This document shows positions 11,112 to 22,934 of a stretch of 64,000 nucleotides of DNA, piece by piece. Every line of letters starts with the position of its first letter. Positions within the stretch are counted from its first letter, which is position 1. Origin of the DNA: Podospora comata (lineage: Eukaryota > Ascomycota > Sordariomycetes > Sordariales > Podosporaceae); the NCBI GenBank assembly GCA_017354895.1, contig CP071494.1, positions 1,488,001-1,552,000 on the forward strand, in the 5' to 3' direction. The position numbers were made by a program, and so were the translations under genes. Below the pieces are notes generated by a model. That model was not told the origin of the DNA. It did not search any database and was given only the letters and a program-made list of their open reading frames with translations.

Positions 11112-13419
11112 ATGGATGCCAAGGTATGTCTTTCTGCCCAGAACTCCTCCCCACTTCCTCCCTCTACCCAATTCTGCCATCCCCTCATCGTTGGTCGCAA
11201 GTCCACGAGCGCCCACCTTGCCCCTCCACTTTTGACTTGCTCAGGTGGAAAGCCTCGTGGTCTATTCACCGTCTGAAGTCGCTCGAGACAAGCTTCTACA
11301 TAACTCAGACCGTTCTGCCGAATCTTCCGTGACAGACAGGCTAACCAACTTCTCTTCCCGAAATAGCCTCAGCGCCCTCTGCGCATCTACCAAGCCGCCC
11401 CTCCTATCAACGAGCACATCCATTCTAACAAGCCCTCCTTGCACCAGCGAAACAAGTCCGTTGGCACCGTCAAGATTATGGCCAACACGGGTGCCCTCAA
11501 CGCTCCTCCCAAGAGAGTCATCCTCCACGATTTGAGCAACACCAATCGCCCCTTGGCCGACGAGCCCATCGGTAAGGCTGTTCGCGCTCGCGCCAAGTCG
11601 GTTGTTAATGCTACCGCTCCTACTGTCGCCGGAGCCGGTCGCAACGACGAGAAGGAGAACCACCAGGTTGCGCCTGCTCCGGTTGCAAAGTCCTACAACG
11701 TGGCTCCGGTCGATGTCACAAAGCCCACCGCTCGTAACGCCAACAGCCTCAACCAGCAACGTCCCGTCGGCGCCCTTGCCCAACCTCCTCTGAAGAATGG
11801 TGTTCCCAGGAACATCAAGCCCACCATGATCTACAGAGACAGCAATGAGCAGGAAGTCGCCGGTCGTGTCGAGCTTCTTACCAACGTTGACGATCTGGTT
11901 GCCATGGTTGACAAGCAGATTAAGCGCCCGCGTCAATACAAGAGCCAGCCATCCTTGAAGGCAGAGCAGGCCTCCCAGAAGCCGACCCAGTCCAAGGCTG
12001 CGGTCCAGACCGAGAAGTTCGCCGAGCTCGATGACGAGAGCGATTTCGACGACAATGTTACCGAGGCGGCTTACGAGGACGCCGTGGAGCAGATTTCGTA
12101 CGACACCGCCGGCATTGGCAACCGCAATCTGGTTGAGCTCGAGTCCGATGTGTCCGTTTCCATCACGCAGGTGGCCAAGTCCCTTCCCACAGCTGAGGAG
12201 GACGAGTATTCGGACGAGGATCACTCGGGTGTTTACGAGGATCATGGATACACGACAGCCCACTCCTATCGGTCTCATGGGGACAACACCACGGGCGGAC
12301 TGACCACCATGGTGGCTCCTGCTTCCAGCCTCAATGCGCAGAGAGAGCTTGCCATTGCCAAGGACTGGGTTCTTTCTACTCAGACGGAGGAAGAGATTGA
12401 GGAAGAGGCCTGGGACGTGAGCATGGTGGCCGAGTATGGCGAAGAGATCTTTGCTTACATGAGACAGCTCGAGGTATGTACTTTTTGCAGTGGAGTGCGT
12501 CAGGAGCCACGGAACTAACAGTTTTGTTTTGTGCAGGATTCCATGGTCCCCAATCCCCACTACATGGATAACCAGACCGAAATCCAGTGGTCGATGCGCG
12601 CAGTTCTCATGGACTGGTTGATTCAGGTACATCACCGGTTTTGCCTGCTCCCCGAGACGCTGTTTCTCACCGTCAACTACATTGACCGCTTCCTGTCGGT
12701 CAAGATTGTCTCGCTCGGCAAGCTCCAGCTTGTCGGCGCCACGGCCCTCTTCGTTGCCGCCAAGTACGAGGAGATCAACTGCCCATCAGTCCAGGAAATT
12801 GTGTACATGGTCGACTCGGGCTACAACGTGGACGAGATCCTCAAGGCGGAGCGCTTCATGCTTAGTATGCTTCAGTTTGAGCTCGGCTGGCCCGGTCCCA
12901 TGAGCTTCCTGCGTCGCATTAGCAAGGCTGATGATTACGAGTTGGAGACTCGCACTCTGGCCAAGTATTTCTTGGAGGTCACCATCATGGACGAGCGCTT
13001 TGTTGGCAGCCCTGCCAGCTACATTGCCGCCGGTGCCCACTGCATCTCTCGCATGTTCCTTGAGAAGGGCGATTGGGTATGTAGTTCTTGTCTTGCGTCT
13101 TGTGGCATCTCGGATACTAACCGTTCTCCAGACTCTTTCTCACGTTCACTACTCTGGCTACACTTTGAGCCAGCTCAAGCCACTCATCAACATGATGTTT
13201 GAATGCAGCCGCGAGCCTCGCAAGCACCACAGCGCCGTCTATGACAAATACTCGTCCCCCAAGTACAAGAACGCCTCGACCTATGTTGAGGCCAAGATGC
13301 TTCGTGGGGTGACGCTGTCCTACCTCTACAGCGCCATGGCCGAGGCCGCGAGCTCGTCGGGCTCCGAGTGTGAGGCCTTCCGCGCCAACCACCACTTGCC
13401 TGTTGCCCTTGAGGCCTAA
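11112..13419 (+). CDS. nimE: G2/mitotic-specific B-type cyclin
   Basis: Regulatory partner of the mitotic CDK. Four exons: 11112-11123, 11367-12473, 12537-13076 and 13132-13419, giving 648 residues. The first exon codes only MDAK; its 243 bp intron ends TAG before CCTCAG, and the two other introns are 63 and 55 bp with CTAAC branch points. Residues 54-62 are RVILHDLSN, an exact destruction box (RxxLxxxxN), and residues 100-102 form a KEN box, so APC/C-driven breakdown is expected. The cyclin core starts near residue 380 with the MRAVLMDWL motif, includes FVAAKYEEI, and runs through both cyclin folds to about residue 620. The region between is acidic and probably unstructured. The family is clear; the symbol is by analogy with Aspergillus cyclin B. 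Confidence 0.95.
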
Positions 13420-16297
13420 GTCTCGGACCTCGCTTCCGCCCAGAAACCATGTTGACACGCTCTTCACTTCGATGTACTTGTTCATCATTGCGACAACCTC
13501 GAGCCTGCATTTGCTGGAAACCGTCGCAGCACCACAGCCTGGATCTCCTTTCTTGATCTTGCCACGTTGGTGCTTCACCTTTTTGTTTTCTGGGCCAGCA
13601 AGCGTCTTTTGGCATTTGCCCTCGACACAAACAGACACCAAAAGGCTGTGGCAGAGATTTTTGGTCTTGCTATCGGCCACCACCAAATAATTTCCTTGTT
13701 TTCTTCGTTTTCTTTTCTTCCGCTTTTATTCTCGCATCGGGGGTTTTTGTTCTTTCTTGCCAGGCACTCGTCGCAACGTCTCGCTATTTCAATGCAACCC
13801 ATCATGCATTAGATTTTTGCGGAACACTGCGTCTTGGCTACTGGGACAGACTTCCAGGATTCGATGCACACAATGTTTTTTTCCACGACAACCACCAAAA
13901 AGTCGACAGAAACATATCGCCCTTCTGACGATGTGACGAATGCCCTCTCACGATACCTTGTCTTTTTTTCCCATTTCTTTGCGCAAAACTTTCCCTTGTT
14001 CTCATGTCAATACGGTTTTCTTTTTTTTTGTCACGATTGCGAAGCAATGAAGGTTTGAGGGTTGGTTGTGATCCTGAGCAAAGCATTCATGGCTGTTATT
14101 TACATGGCGTTGTTTGGGTGGTACAAAGGCATTCGGGAATTGGGAGGTTAGGGGGAACATTCTGGTGGTGGTGGTTTATATGGAAATGATATCCCCGTGG
14201 CTTATTGATGACACCTTGAAGAGAGGTGGTCAACAAAGCTGCAAGCAAGCAAGGCGTCTTTTTTTTCTTCTCGGTTCTTTTTCTGGGAAATGGAATGGGG
14301 GGTTATCTGGGATCGTTTGGGGGCTGGTGTTTTATGGGTGGGTAGGAAATTGTGTGTTTTTATGTCTGCTGCTTTTTTTTCTTTCTTTTTTTTTTCCAAC
14401 CAGGATCATTGGAGGGACAATGCTGTTTGTTTCTCTTTTAGAAAGGAGGGGTTGGAGGGGAAAGGAAGGGGTTTGGGGCTGACGGGCTACTATTATGTGT
14501 ATAAATTATAATATTTTCTGGGGGCATGATGGCTATTTTCTTTCGATATTTTTTCTTCTCTCTGTTATGGAGGGAGGGATAGATATTAGGGGTGGGCATC
14601 ACATTATGGGACTAAGTTCGATTGAGGGGTTTAGATGCCAATAGATGTGACACGGTGTTGTCTTATTGATTTGGGGATGTGAGTGATGTGAGTGAGGTGA
14701 GTGAGGTGAGTGATGTGAATGATGTGAATGATGCTCACTCTTGTGACTGTTTGATGACCATCTCAACTGTCATTTCCTCTGCAGTATCATATGGTACCTG
14801 ATATACACTCCCTTACACTTGAATTGTATTTATGAAGAGCAAGTTCAATGTGAGAGACCCCTCGCTGTGTTCAAAACAAGATAGTACAGCCAGATCACCT
14901 TCTACACAAGAAGGAAATTATATAGGCCAAGTCTTCAAAGGGATGCCATGTGGTTTTATGTGATGCTGAGACATTCATCTTGCAGAAAAACGCAAAGGAT
15001 CAGGTGATGATCTCATGATACTAGCTAGTGGAAACACAAATCTTCAAGACTATGGGTGGTGTCAAAACATCAGATGTCTTCTAGAAACAAACAGCTTTTC
15101 TATATCAGTGAGGTGTAAGAAGAGATGGCATTGACGTCTGACAGGATGGAAAGGGGGGTTTGCCTGTCAGTGACTGTCAATTGAAACGCTGGTGCAGATC
15201 TTGAAGAATTTAAGCTTTTTTGTGGCCCCCCCTGGTTGTTGGCGATCTTGGGGGGATCCCCGTGGCCTTCCTTTTTTGGTGTCCGAGATCTTCTGGGAAA
15301 TTGACGGGAGTAGTTGGTCACCTGAGGTTATTACGAGTTCAGAGAGTGAAATGAGGGTATAGGGCCTGGAGCATCACCCCTTCATGGAGGCAAGTGAACC
15401 TCGGAGTGTCCGGGTGTTTTTCGGCTTGGGGTTACAAGTCCAGACCGGCGTGGATCGGAGGGCGGCTCCCGCGCTGCCGAGCCAAATCACTCTCGGCTAT
15501 TGTGTAACTGGATCCCGCTGCCAAGAACCTGTTTTCCCACATCCCCCACTGTTTGACCTGGTGAATTGCTGGTTGGGATTGGTCAGGTGGTGGGGAAGCC
15601 TGGGGAAGTTATGAGTGGAAAAAAAAGAGGAACTGCGACTTCACCTTTTTTTCCTGGGTACTAGGCAAGGCTCAGAATTTTGTGGTAGTGTTTTTTTTTC
15701 TTTTTTTTTTTTCCATACCTCGTTCTCGTTCTTGTTCTGCCCCAGATTTGGACGTGATCCACTTCTTTTTTTTTTCTTTTTTTTTCGCAAAGACCCTTGA
15801 CCCCGTCGTCTCCGGTTCGGCAGACTCCATCCCACATCCCTCCTCTTTCCGTTGTTGTCCTGTCCCAGTTGTCCAGCCCCCCCCTCCCCTCCCCTCTTTG
15901 GCAGGAACAGTCATCAGACACCTTTCGTTGTTGACAGACAACTTTTTTGTTGCGAATTGCGAGGCTTGAGTCAGAAACCCTTTACCTACCCGCGAGTCCC
16001 AAGCCACCACAACTCTTCCGCGTGACACAAACCTTCGTCTGTCATTTTTTTTTTGTTTTTTAAACGACGACCTCGGTTTCTGTTTTTCTCCCTCGCTCGC
16101 AATCTCTTTGCGGTACGCAACCCACGTCTTTTGCCAGCGCGCAAATTGACTCAACTTCGGCCACTTCGCGACCCCACACTTTATAGGCTGATTGCGACAA
16201 CGGTGTTAACGGCTTGAGTGCTGTTGGTGTTGACTGAACCAGTTCAACATCGTTTGTTTCGCAAATATCAAGCATCTAGACTAGACACACAACAAAC
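13420..16297. other. Intergenic region between cyclin B and AGC1
   Basis: Contains the 3' UTR of the cyclin gene and, on the right, a CT-rich promoter and leader (15,620-16,290, with long T runs near 15,690 and 15,770) typical of highly expressed fungal genes. Frames in it are low complexity. A short GTGAG/GTGAT tandem repeat lies at 14,676-14,733. No gene seen. Confidence 0.65.
14676..14733. repeat. Imperfect GTGAGTGATGT-type tandem repeat
   Basis: A degenerate 5-10 bp unit built from GTGAG, GTGAT and GTGAA blocks. Confidence 0.75.
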
Positions 16298-18478
16298 ATG
16301 TCCAAGGTCACCGTCGTGAGGGCGGCCGTCAAGGAGACGCTGGTTGGGTCAACAGAACCACAAGAGCTCTCGGCCCAGACCAAGGCGCGCTTCATTAAGC
16401 ATGCCATCAAGGAAGATGGCGCCGAGCCCTACCTCGGCCCCGACGAGTTCATCAACGCTGTTGCCCCTCCGTCGGAGGATTACGTGAGTCCTTTCTGCAC
16501 TGGTCGGCGCATTGTCCAGTCCAGCACCTTTTCTGACGTGTGATCTTTATATATAAACTAGCACAAGATCAAGCGGGAACAGTACTCGATCCTGTTCCAT
16601 GTTGCCGACCGATCGAACAAGGGCAAGGTGACGCTCGCCGACTGGGGTTACTTTGAGAACCTTCTCACCAAGCCCGATGCCGAATATGAGATCGCCTTCC
16701 GCCTCTTCGACATTGAGCGCCTCGGGAAGGTCAAGTACGAGGACTTCCGCAGGCTGTACGAGCTGAACAAGGGGCCAGATAGCATCCCATTCGACTGGGA
16801 GTGTGACTGGGCGAAGCTTTACATCGGTAGCAAGGCGAAACACAGCATGGACTACCAGCAGTTCTCGCAAATGCTGCGCGGTCTGCAGGGTGAGCGTGTC
16901 CGCCAGGCTTTCCAGCATCTGGACAAGGACGGCGATGGCTACATCGAGCCCGAGGAGTTTGAGCGCATCATCAAGGAAACCGCGAGGCATAAGCTCTCGG
17001 ACTACCTCCTCGAGAACCTGAGCACTCTGTGCAACATTTCTCAGGGTTCCAAGATTTCCTACGCCAACGTACGAGCTTTCCAGAACATGATTCACGAGAT
17101 GGACCTCGTCGAACTCATCATCCGCCGTGCTTGCGCCAAGAGCACCGACGGCAAGATCACCAGGACCGAGTTCCTCAACCAGGCCGCCAAGATCACCCGC
17201 TTCTCGCTCTTCACCCCGATGGAGGCCGATATCCTCTTCCACTTCGCCAGCCTTGATGAGCCATCTGGCCGTCTTGGCCTGAAGGATTTCAAGAAGGTGC
17301 TCGACCCATCATGGAGGAGTAGACAAGGAGATGAGGATGCCGTCCGTGCCGTCACCGAGACCACCAGGTCGGCCAGCCAAAAGTTCCTCGCCCAGGGTCT
17401 CGAGTCCGCCTACGGCTTCGCTCTCGGCAGTATCGCCGGTGCTTTTGGTGCCTTCATGGTGTACCCCATCGATCTCGTCAAGACTCGCATGCAGAACCAG
17501 AGAGGTGCCAACCCCGGCCAGAGGCTGTACAACAACTCGATCGACTGCTTCAAAAAGGTCATCCGCAACGAGGGTTTCCGCGGGCTGTACTCTGGTGTCC
17601 TCCCACAGCTTGTTGGTGTTGCCCCAGAAAAGGCCATCAAGCTGACCGTCAACGATCTCGTTCGTGGATGGTTCACCACTAAGGATAAGCAGATCTGGTG
17701 GGGCCACGAGGTCATCGCCGGTGGTGCTGCCGGTGGTTGCCAGGTCGTTTTCACCAACCCTCTCGAGATTGTCAAGATTCGTCTTCAGGTTCAGGGTGAG
17801 GTCGCCAAGTCGCTCGAGGGTGCTCCTAGACGGTCGGCCATGTGGATCATCCGCAACCTTGGTCTCGTCGGTCTGTACAAGGGCGCTTCCGCCTGCCTGC
17901 TCCGCGATGTGCCATTCTCGGCCATCTACTTCCCAACCTACTCCCACCTGAAGAAGGACCTCTTTGGCGAGTCCCAGACCAAGAAGCTCGGTATTCTTCA
18001 GCTCCTCACTGCCGGTGCCATCGCCGGTATGCCCGCCGCCTATCTCACCACCCCATGCGACGTCATCAAGACCCGTCTCCAGGTCGAGGCCCGCAAGGGT
18101 GACACCCAGTATACCGGCCTCCGCCACGCCGCCAAGACCATCTGGAAGGAGGAGGGCTTCCGTGCCTTCTTCAAGGGCGGTCCTGCCAGAATCATGCGTT
18201 CGTCGCCACAGTTCGGTTTCACTCTTGCCGCCTACGAGTTGCTCCAGACGACCTTCCCCTTCCCTGGCAAGGACAAGGCCGAGGTGGCGACTGGTGTTGC
18301 GGACGTTGTGCAGACGCTCAAGGAGAAGCACCCTGACAGCCCATTCTACCGGTCGAGAAACGCGCTCAAGATTCTGTTGGATCTGGATGAGAACTTTGGA
18401 CGTGCGCCGTTGGGAGTGAATGCGAAGGGGTGGCAGACGCTGCCTGGGTGGATGCAGAACCCGGTGAAGAGCTCGTAA
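16298..18478 (+). CDS. AGC1: Mitochondrial aspartate/glutamate carrier with EF-hands
   Basis: Exchanges aspartate and glutamate across the inner mitochondrial membrane and so feeds the malate-aspartate shuttle. Exons 16298-16483 and 16562-18478 give 700 residues; the intron is 78 bp (GTGAGT to CTAG). The N-terminal half is a calcium-sensor-like region; residues about 183-194 (DKDGDGYIEPEE) are a full EF-hand loop, and other helices in it look like degenerate EF-hands. The C-terminal half has the three mitochondrial-carrier repeats, each with its signature: PIDLVKTRMQ near 363, PLEIVKIRLQ near 461 and PCDVIKTRLQ near 560. This long form matches animal aralar/citrin and filamentous-fungal AGC. 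Dense C-ending codons suggest strong expression. The call is firm; calcium control is inferred from the EF-hand. Confidence 0.95.
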
Positions 18479-20515
18479 AGAGGGAAAGGAAAATAGAGGG
18501 GGGGGAAGGGAAAGAGAGGTTTAATGGCTGGGTTTGGGGGGTCAGGGTGGTATTAAGTTTCGGCCGGTTCGTTGTTTATAAGCGCGAAGGACGCGGGCGG
18601 GTGGACGGACGGCCCTTTCGGCAATGGAGAAAGGTGTTGTGGGGGGTGGAGAGTCCGGCAATGGGGTTCGGAGGTCCTGTCCACCTCACCTAACCCATTC
18701 CGCCGCCAACGGGGGGACCCACTGTTGACTTGCGTCGGAGCGCATCATGATGTCAAGTCATGGTGTTGGGATGGATTTCTTTGATGTCCTTCTTCGTTTC
18801 TCTATCATTGAGAGTTTTGAAGAGGGATTATCTACCGCCGACGACCCATGCGGGGTCAACAAAGACCCTGCCACCACCACCCCCTCCGTTCTTTGACAAT
18901 TGAGCCTGATGAAGGAGGAGGGCCGGGTATTTTTTTCACAAAAAAGCCCGATTTGCATTTTGCATTTCCATGTGCATTTTATTTCTTCTTCTTCTTCTTC
19001 GTCAGCGGCAGACTAGGCGGCAGGCAGGCGTTTGGGTGGTTATTTAATCTTGTCTGGGTGGCAGCAAAAATTGTTCCTTTTTCTTTTGTATTTTTTTTTT
19101 CATTTTCTCTTGTTGATATATTGTCGCGCGATGTGTTTTTGTATGAGATGAATGAAAAATATCCTGGCTTTTTTTGCTGTGTGCTACGTTTGAGAGAGAA
19201 AAAAAAAGTGGGAAAGACACTGAAGGTTAGATGGATGGATGGATGGATGGATGGATGGATGAAGGGCTGGCTAGACTTTTTTGGTTCTGGGAGTTGGGAT
19301 TTATACAGTAGGTGTATTGTAGATATCGATACAACAACGAGACAGACAGACTAGACTAGAGAGACTAGATGGGGGTTTGGGGGTAGATGTGGTAGATTAG
19401 AGAGAGGGAAGATAAAATTGATGATGGTGTTTTGAGATGTTGTACAGGTAGCTAGTTGGTTGATGGGTAGTAGAGTAAGTGGCTGGTGGTGTTATGCAGG
19501 ATGAAATGCAAAAACAGATCGGTTATGTACCCCGGGGGAAATATCACATGCTGCTGCTGTCGTGGCGGTCTGATTGAGGTTGAGAGAGGGTTGAGACATT
19601 CTGGGCCGGGACGCTGCCGGGGTCGCTTCCGGGGTGTCGGGGACTGACCGGGGGGGTCAGACAGGACAAAACATGTGCCGTGTGGGTGGGGGAGGGGGGG
19701 GTTGAAGAGACGGCACTCCGATATCAGCAATGTTGATTATTGTGGTATTTTGTTGTTATGGATCGAGAATACGACAGTTGTGATTATTGGGGTGTTTTGG
19801 AGGCCGATCTAGATGTTTGTTCAACACACCTCATCCTTCTGGAAGTAGATGGGGGTGGGGGTCAGAGCCCAGAGCTGTGTCCCCGGTCACCGCCATCCGT
19901 AACCCCGGGACGCTTAGGCGGCCCCGGCATTGGTGAGTTGTCGTCGGTTGGGAGGTTGGTGGGTTGACTATCATCTGCGGGAGCGGCACATTAGGGGTCA
20001 CTCTGTTGGTGAGTGAATGAATTTGGATGATGAGATCAGATTAATGGTTTGTTCTGGATTGGGCGTTGGTCTGATGATGCACACTTGGAGGGTTCACGAA
20101 GCCGCCACACACCACTTTGGTCGTGGTTTCTACAAATGAAATGTTGCCATTCCCGCCATGGGGGTGAAAGGAGGCGTGGCGCTGGGGGTGAGCAAGCCCC
20201 GGCCGGCCAGTGAGGTTGTCCAGGGTGAGCCTCATCCTCACCGCTGCTGGTATGAATCCCTAAATGGTGTTAGTATAGCTGTGTCTTTGTTGGTATAAGG
20301 GGAGGGGGAGAAGGGGGTGATGTACATCTTGGCCGGGCCGCAATCTTTTTGTTGCTCTTCTTTGATCGATTTTTGAGAGTGGTGTTGTTCTCGTTGGTTG
20401 ATTTTTCCGAACAAGTGCGAGAGAGGTGTATCACTGATCGTATATCAACGTCACCATACATTTTACATCCATCCCAACTTACCCTTGTTATCAACAGCAT
20501 TTATCTCAAATCATA
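18479..20515. other. Intergenic region
   Basis: 3' flank of the carrier gene followed by low-complexity DNA, including a GGAT microsatellite. No gene is recognised; the short frames do not resemble protein. Confidence 0.6.
19231..19262. repeat. (ATGG)8 microsatellite
   Basis: Eight tandem copies of a 4-base ATGG unit in the 3' flank of the carrier gene. Confidence 0.9.
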
Positions 20516-21439
20516 ATGGCAACCATCATCACCACCACCACCACCACCACCACCACTACCACCATCACCGCCGCCGCCGTTACAACAGCAACAATGCCAC
20601 TCCTCCTCAGCATCACCACCACCCCACCACCACCACCAAAACCAAAAATTTCCCTCTTGTCACTACCACTGGAGCTCAGACTAGAAATCTACACCCAGCT
20701 CCTCCACCTACCACTCCCCCCACACTCAGGCGAGGAATCACCCCCTTATCGATCAACAACCCCCCCTCTGTCAACCTTTGCCGAAAAACCAAAAATCTGG
20801 ACAGCGATTTTATACGTCTCCCGACAAATCTACATCGAGAGTCACCCCCTCTTGTACAAGTCAAACACCTTCTCCGCCCACCCCACCCTCCTCACCAGCT
20901 CCCCTACTTTGTATCCTTCCTGCAAGGCATATAAAACCCCCCTTGCGATCCCCCTCCCACCACCACCAACCACAACAACAACAACAGCAACACCCCAACA
21001 GGACCGACCATTCACCCCCCCATCCCAATCCCAGAACATCATCACAATCCCTTTATCCCCCTTCATCTCCGCCCCGACAAACCGCCCCTCTATATCACCT
21101 GCCTACATCCCCCTGATAAGGAAATGGAGGCTTCGGATAAAACTGGACAGTCCAGCTCCGTGGTCCGACGATCTGGTGAGGGAGGTGTTCACGGGAGTGG
21201 GGGAGTTGACGTTGGATGTGTGGCAGAGTTCTTTTTGGGGTGGGGTGGGTGTTAGAACACTAAAAGGGTTCGAAGGGGTGAGGGGGGTGGGGAGGGTGAG
21301 GGTTAGGGGGATGTTGGGTGGCTTTGAGGGCTACCGGGAGTGGCTGGAGGGGATCATGGGGAGGGGTTGGGGTTCGGGAGGGGAGGTATATGAAGGGAGG
21401 GATGAGGAGGAGGTGAGGAGGTTGAGGGGGTGGAGTTGA
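20516..21439 (+). CDS. F-box-like protein of fungal type
   Basis: Single open frame of 307 residues. Residues 50-63 read LPLELRLEIYTQLL, the helix that opens F-box-like domains in many fungal proteins, and it is followed by an ILYVSRQIYIES motif common in that large group. Such proteins often act as substrate adaptors, but no substrate domain is visible here. The first 26 residues are a poly-Thr run coded by an ACC microsatellite, so Met27 may be the true start. The C-terminal third is very Gly/Arg/Val-rich because of G-run codons; its fold is uncertain. Function beyond the motif is unknown. Confidence 0.6.
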   Translation: MATIITTTTTTTTTTTITAAAVTTATMPLLLSITTTPPPPPKPKISLLSLPLELRLEIYTQLLHLPLPPHSGEESPPYRSTTPPLSTFAEKPKIWTAILYVSRQIYIESHPLLYKSNTFSAHPTLLTSSPTLYPSCKAYKTPLAIPLPPPPTTTTTTATPQQDRPFTPPSQSQNIITIPLSPFISAPTNRPSISPAYIPLIRKWRLRIKLDSPAPWSDDLVREVFTGVGELTLDVWQSSFWGGVGVRTLKGFEGVRGVGRVRVRGMLGGFEGYREWLEGIMGRGWGSGGEVYEGRDEEEVRRLRGWS

Positions 21440-21664
21440 CTTGTCAAAGGGGGATGGCTTTGAGGGGAAGGGGGGAGGGAGGGGGGGACAGCGTTGAGGG
21501 CCTCATCGGACATGGCAACGGTTGACTTTGATGGCGCCAACACTCCAAAACCTTCACCGAGCCACGGCAAAGTGCGGACGTCACTAGGTCATTGTGGAAA
21601 GGCGGGATTAAGTTTTACTTCAAGTACACGTATTCAGCTTTTTTGAAATCTACCATCTTTTTAA

Positions 21665-22646
21665 TTCTTCCAACCTCTCTCCAACATCGGCGAAAAGTTT
21701 GATCGGCTCCAAGAGCTGCGGGCCCGGGACGAGCTGCCTGATGAGGTGTATCTCGAGGGCCGGGACAATGTCCACGAGGAGAACCGGCGGTTGAACGAAG
21801 TCAAAAGAGGGATCAAACAATCCTGGAAGGAGATGCTCTGGATCAGGGAGGATATGGAAAGGGAGATTGGGCACCTGGAAGGACTACGACTGCCGCAATG
21901 GACACCCGAGGTGCCGGCGGACTCGAGTGATGGGACGAACGAATGCTGCCCCTCCCACATTTTGCACACCGGAGTGTCTCCTGGGGCTGGAGCCAGGCAA
22001 CAAGCCGGATTTTGATGTGAACTGCCCCAATGTCGGCAACCATCAAAGAGGACTGAGCGGGAAGCATCGGGTTCTCAGGGCACAGTTGGGTCAGCTTGTC
22101 AGGGACCAGCTGCGGCGAGAGCAGAACAATCACAAGAACTTGTGGTGTTGCGGGGACGGCCTGCCGGGACAGCCAGGAAAAAGCAGGCTGGGCTGGCTTA
22201 CGCTTCAACCGCATGGCTACACTTTTATGGTGAAGGGGTACAGCTACTGGTGGAAACGGCAGGCGAACCGCGAGATGGGTATGCGCCAGAGAATTGATGG
22301 TTTCCACAACTGGAATGATAAACTGGAGAGGATGGTGCCGTTGTGCTTTGGTATGTTTGACCTGCTGGCTCCGTATCAGCTTGACACCAAAACAGACGAC
22401 GCAAACTGGCTGCTGGGCGATAATATCGGGTACATCTTGTTGTTCTCTCCTGGAGTGGTTGCTGGACCAAAGACATGCTCTCCAAGCTTGGAGCTCAACG
22501 AGGACATGGCAAACAAGCGATTAAAAACGTCCATCATGGGGCAGTATTGGATCCGATTCCCCAAGGGCCAGGAGGGATTGCCTGCTGTGTGGAAGAAGGG
22601 GCGCCTGATGTCGATTGGCCTCGACGAGGGAGAGGTGGCTGAATGA
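21665..22646 (+). pseudogene. Relic of a fungal kinase-like family gene (CTPECLLGL / GYTFMVKG type)
   Basis: Two reading frames must be combined to follow the protein-like signal. The first, from 21,665 to about 21,945, gives a charged helical stretch (RARDELPDEVYLEGRDNV) with no ATG and an in-frame stop just upstream. The second, from about 21,930 to 22,646, gives CTPECLLGL, then NCPN, then HGYTFMVKG and a VPLCFGMFDL block. From memory these are hallmarks of an unnamed fungal protein family with a kinase-like fold, here lacking the usual catalytic C-terminal half. No GT-AG intron restores the frame, so I read it as a 5'-truncated copy with at least one frameshift. A sequencing error at about 21,940 could mimic part of this. 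Confidence 0.5.
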
Positions 22647-22774
22647 AGGAAGCATCTGGGGAAAAAGCTGGAAGGATCAAAACGATCGTCAAGAAGAAGG
22701 TCAGTGGAGGTACACGGCGAGGTTGGCTGAATGTCAACACAGGAAACACAGCTACCCTAACCCTTAAAGTTATG

Positions 22775-22798
22775 CACGTGTATGTACACGTGCACGTG
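22775..22798. promoter_or_regulatory. Three clustered CACGTG (E-box) motifs
   Basis: CACGTG occurs at 22775-22780, 22787-22792 and 22793-22798, some 137-160 bp before the cystinosin ATG. CACGTG is the palindromic core bound by bHLH factors. A run of three within 24 bases suggests a control site for the downstream transporter; binding is inferred. Confidence 0.5.
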
Positions 22799-22934
22799 CA
22801 CAGGTGCAGCACAGCACATGGCACGCTGTCTGACGCAATGACCCACTCTTTGTGCCTGTCCATCGAGGTTCTCTTTCATTTTCATTGAACATCGCGGTTG
22901 CATCGGCATCGGGTGCCAGTGTCCTCCCGTCACC

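Noticed and set aside
11262-12635. 457-codon minus-strand frame opposite cyclin B
   Set aside because: Shadow of the cyclin exon caused by C-ending codons; the plus strand has destruction box, KEN box and cyclin fold.
17309-18331. 340-codon minus-strand frame opposite AGC1
   Set aside because: Mirror frame of a codon-biased real gene; the carrier motifs are on the plus strand.
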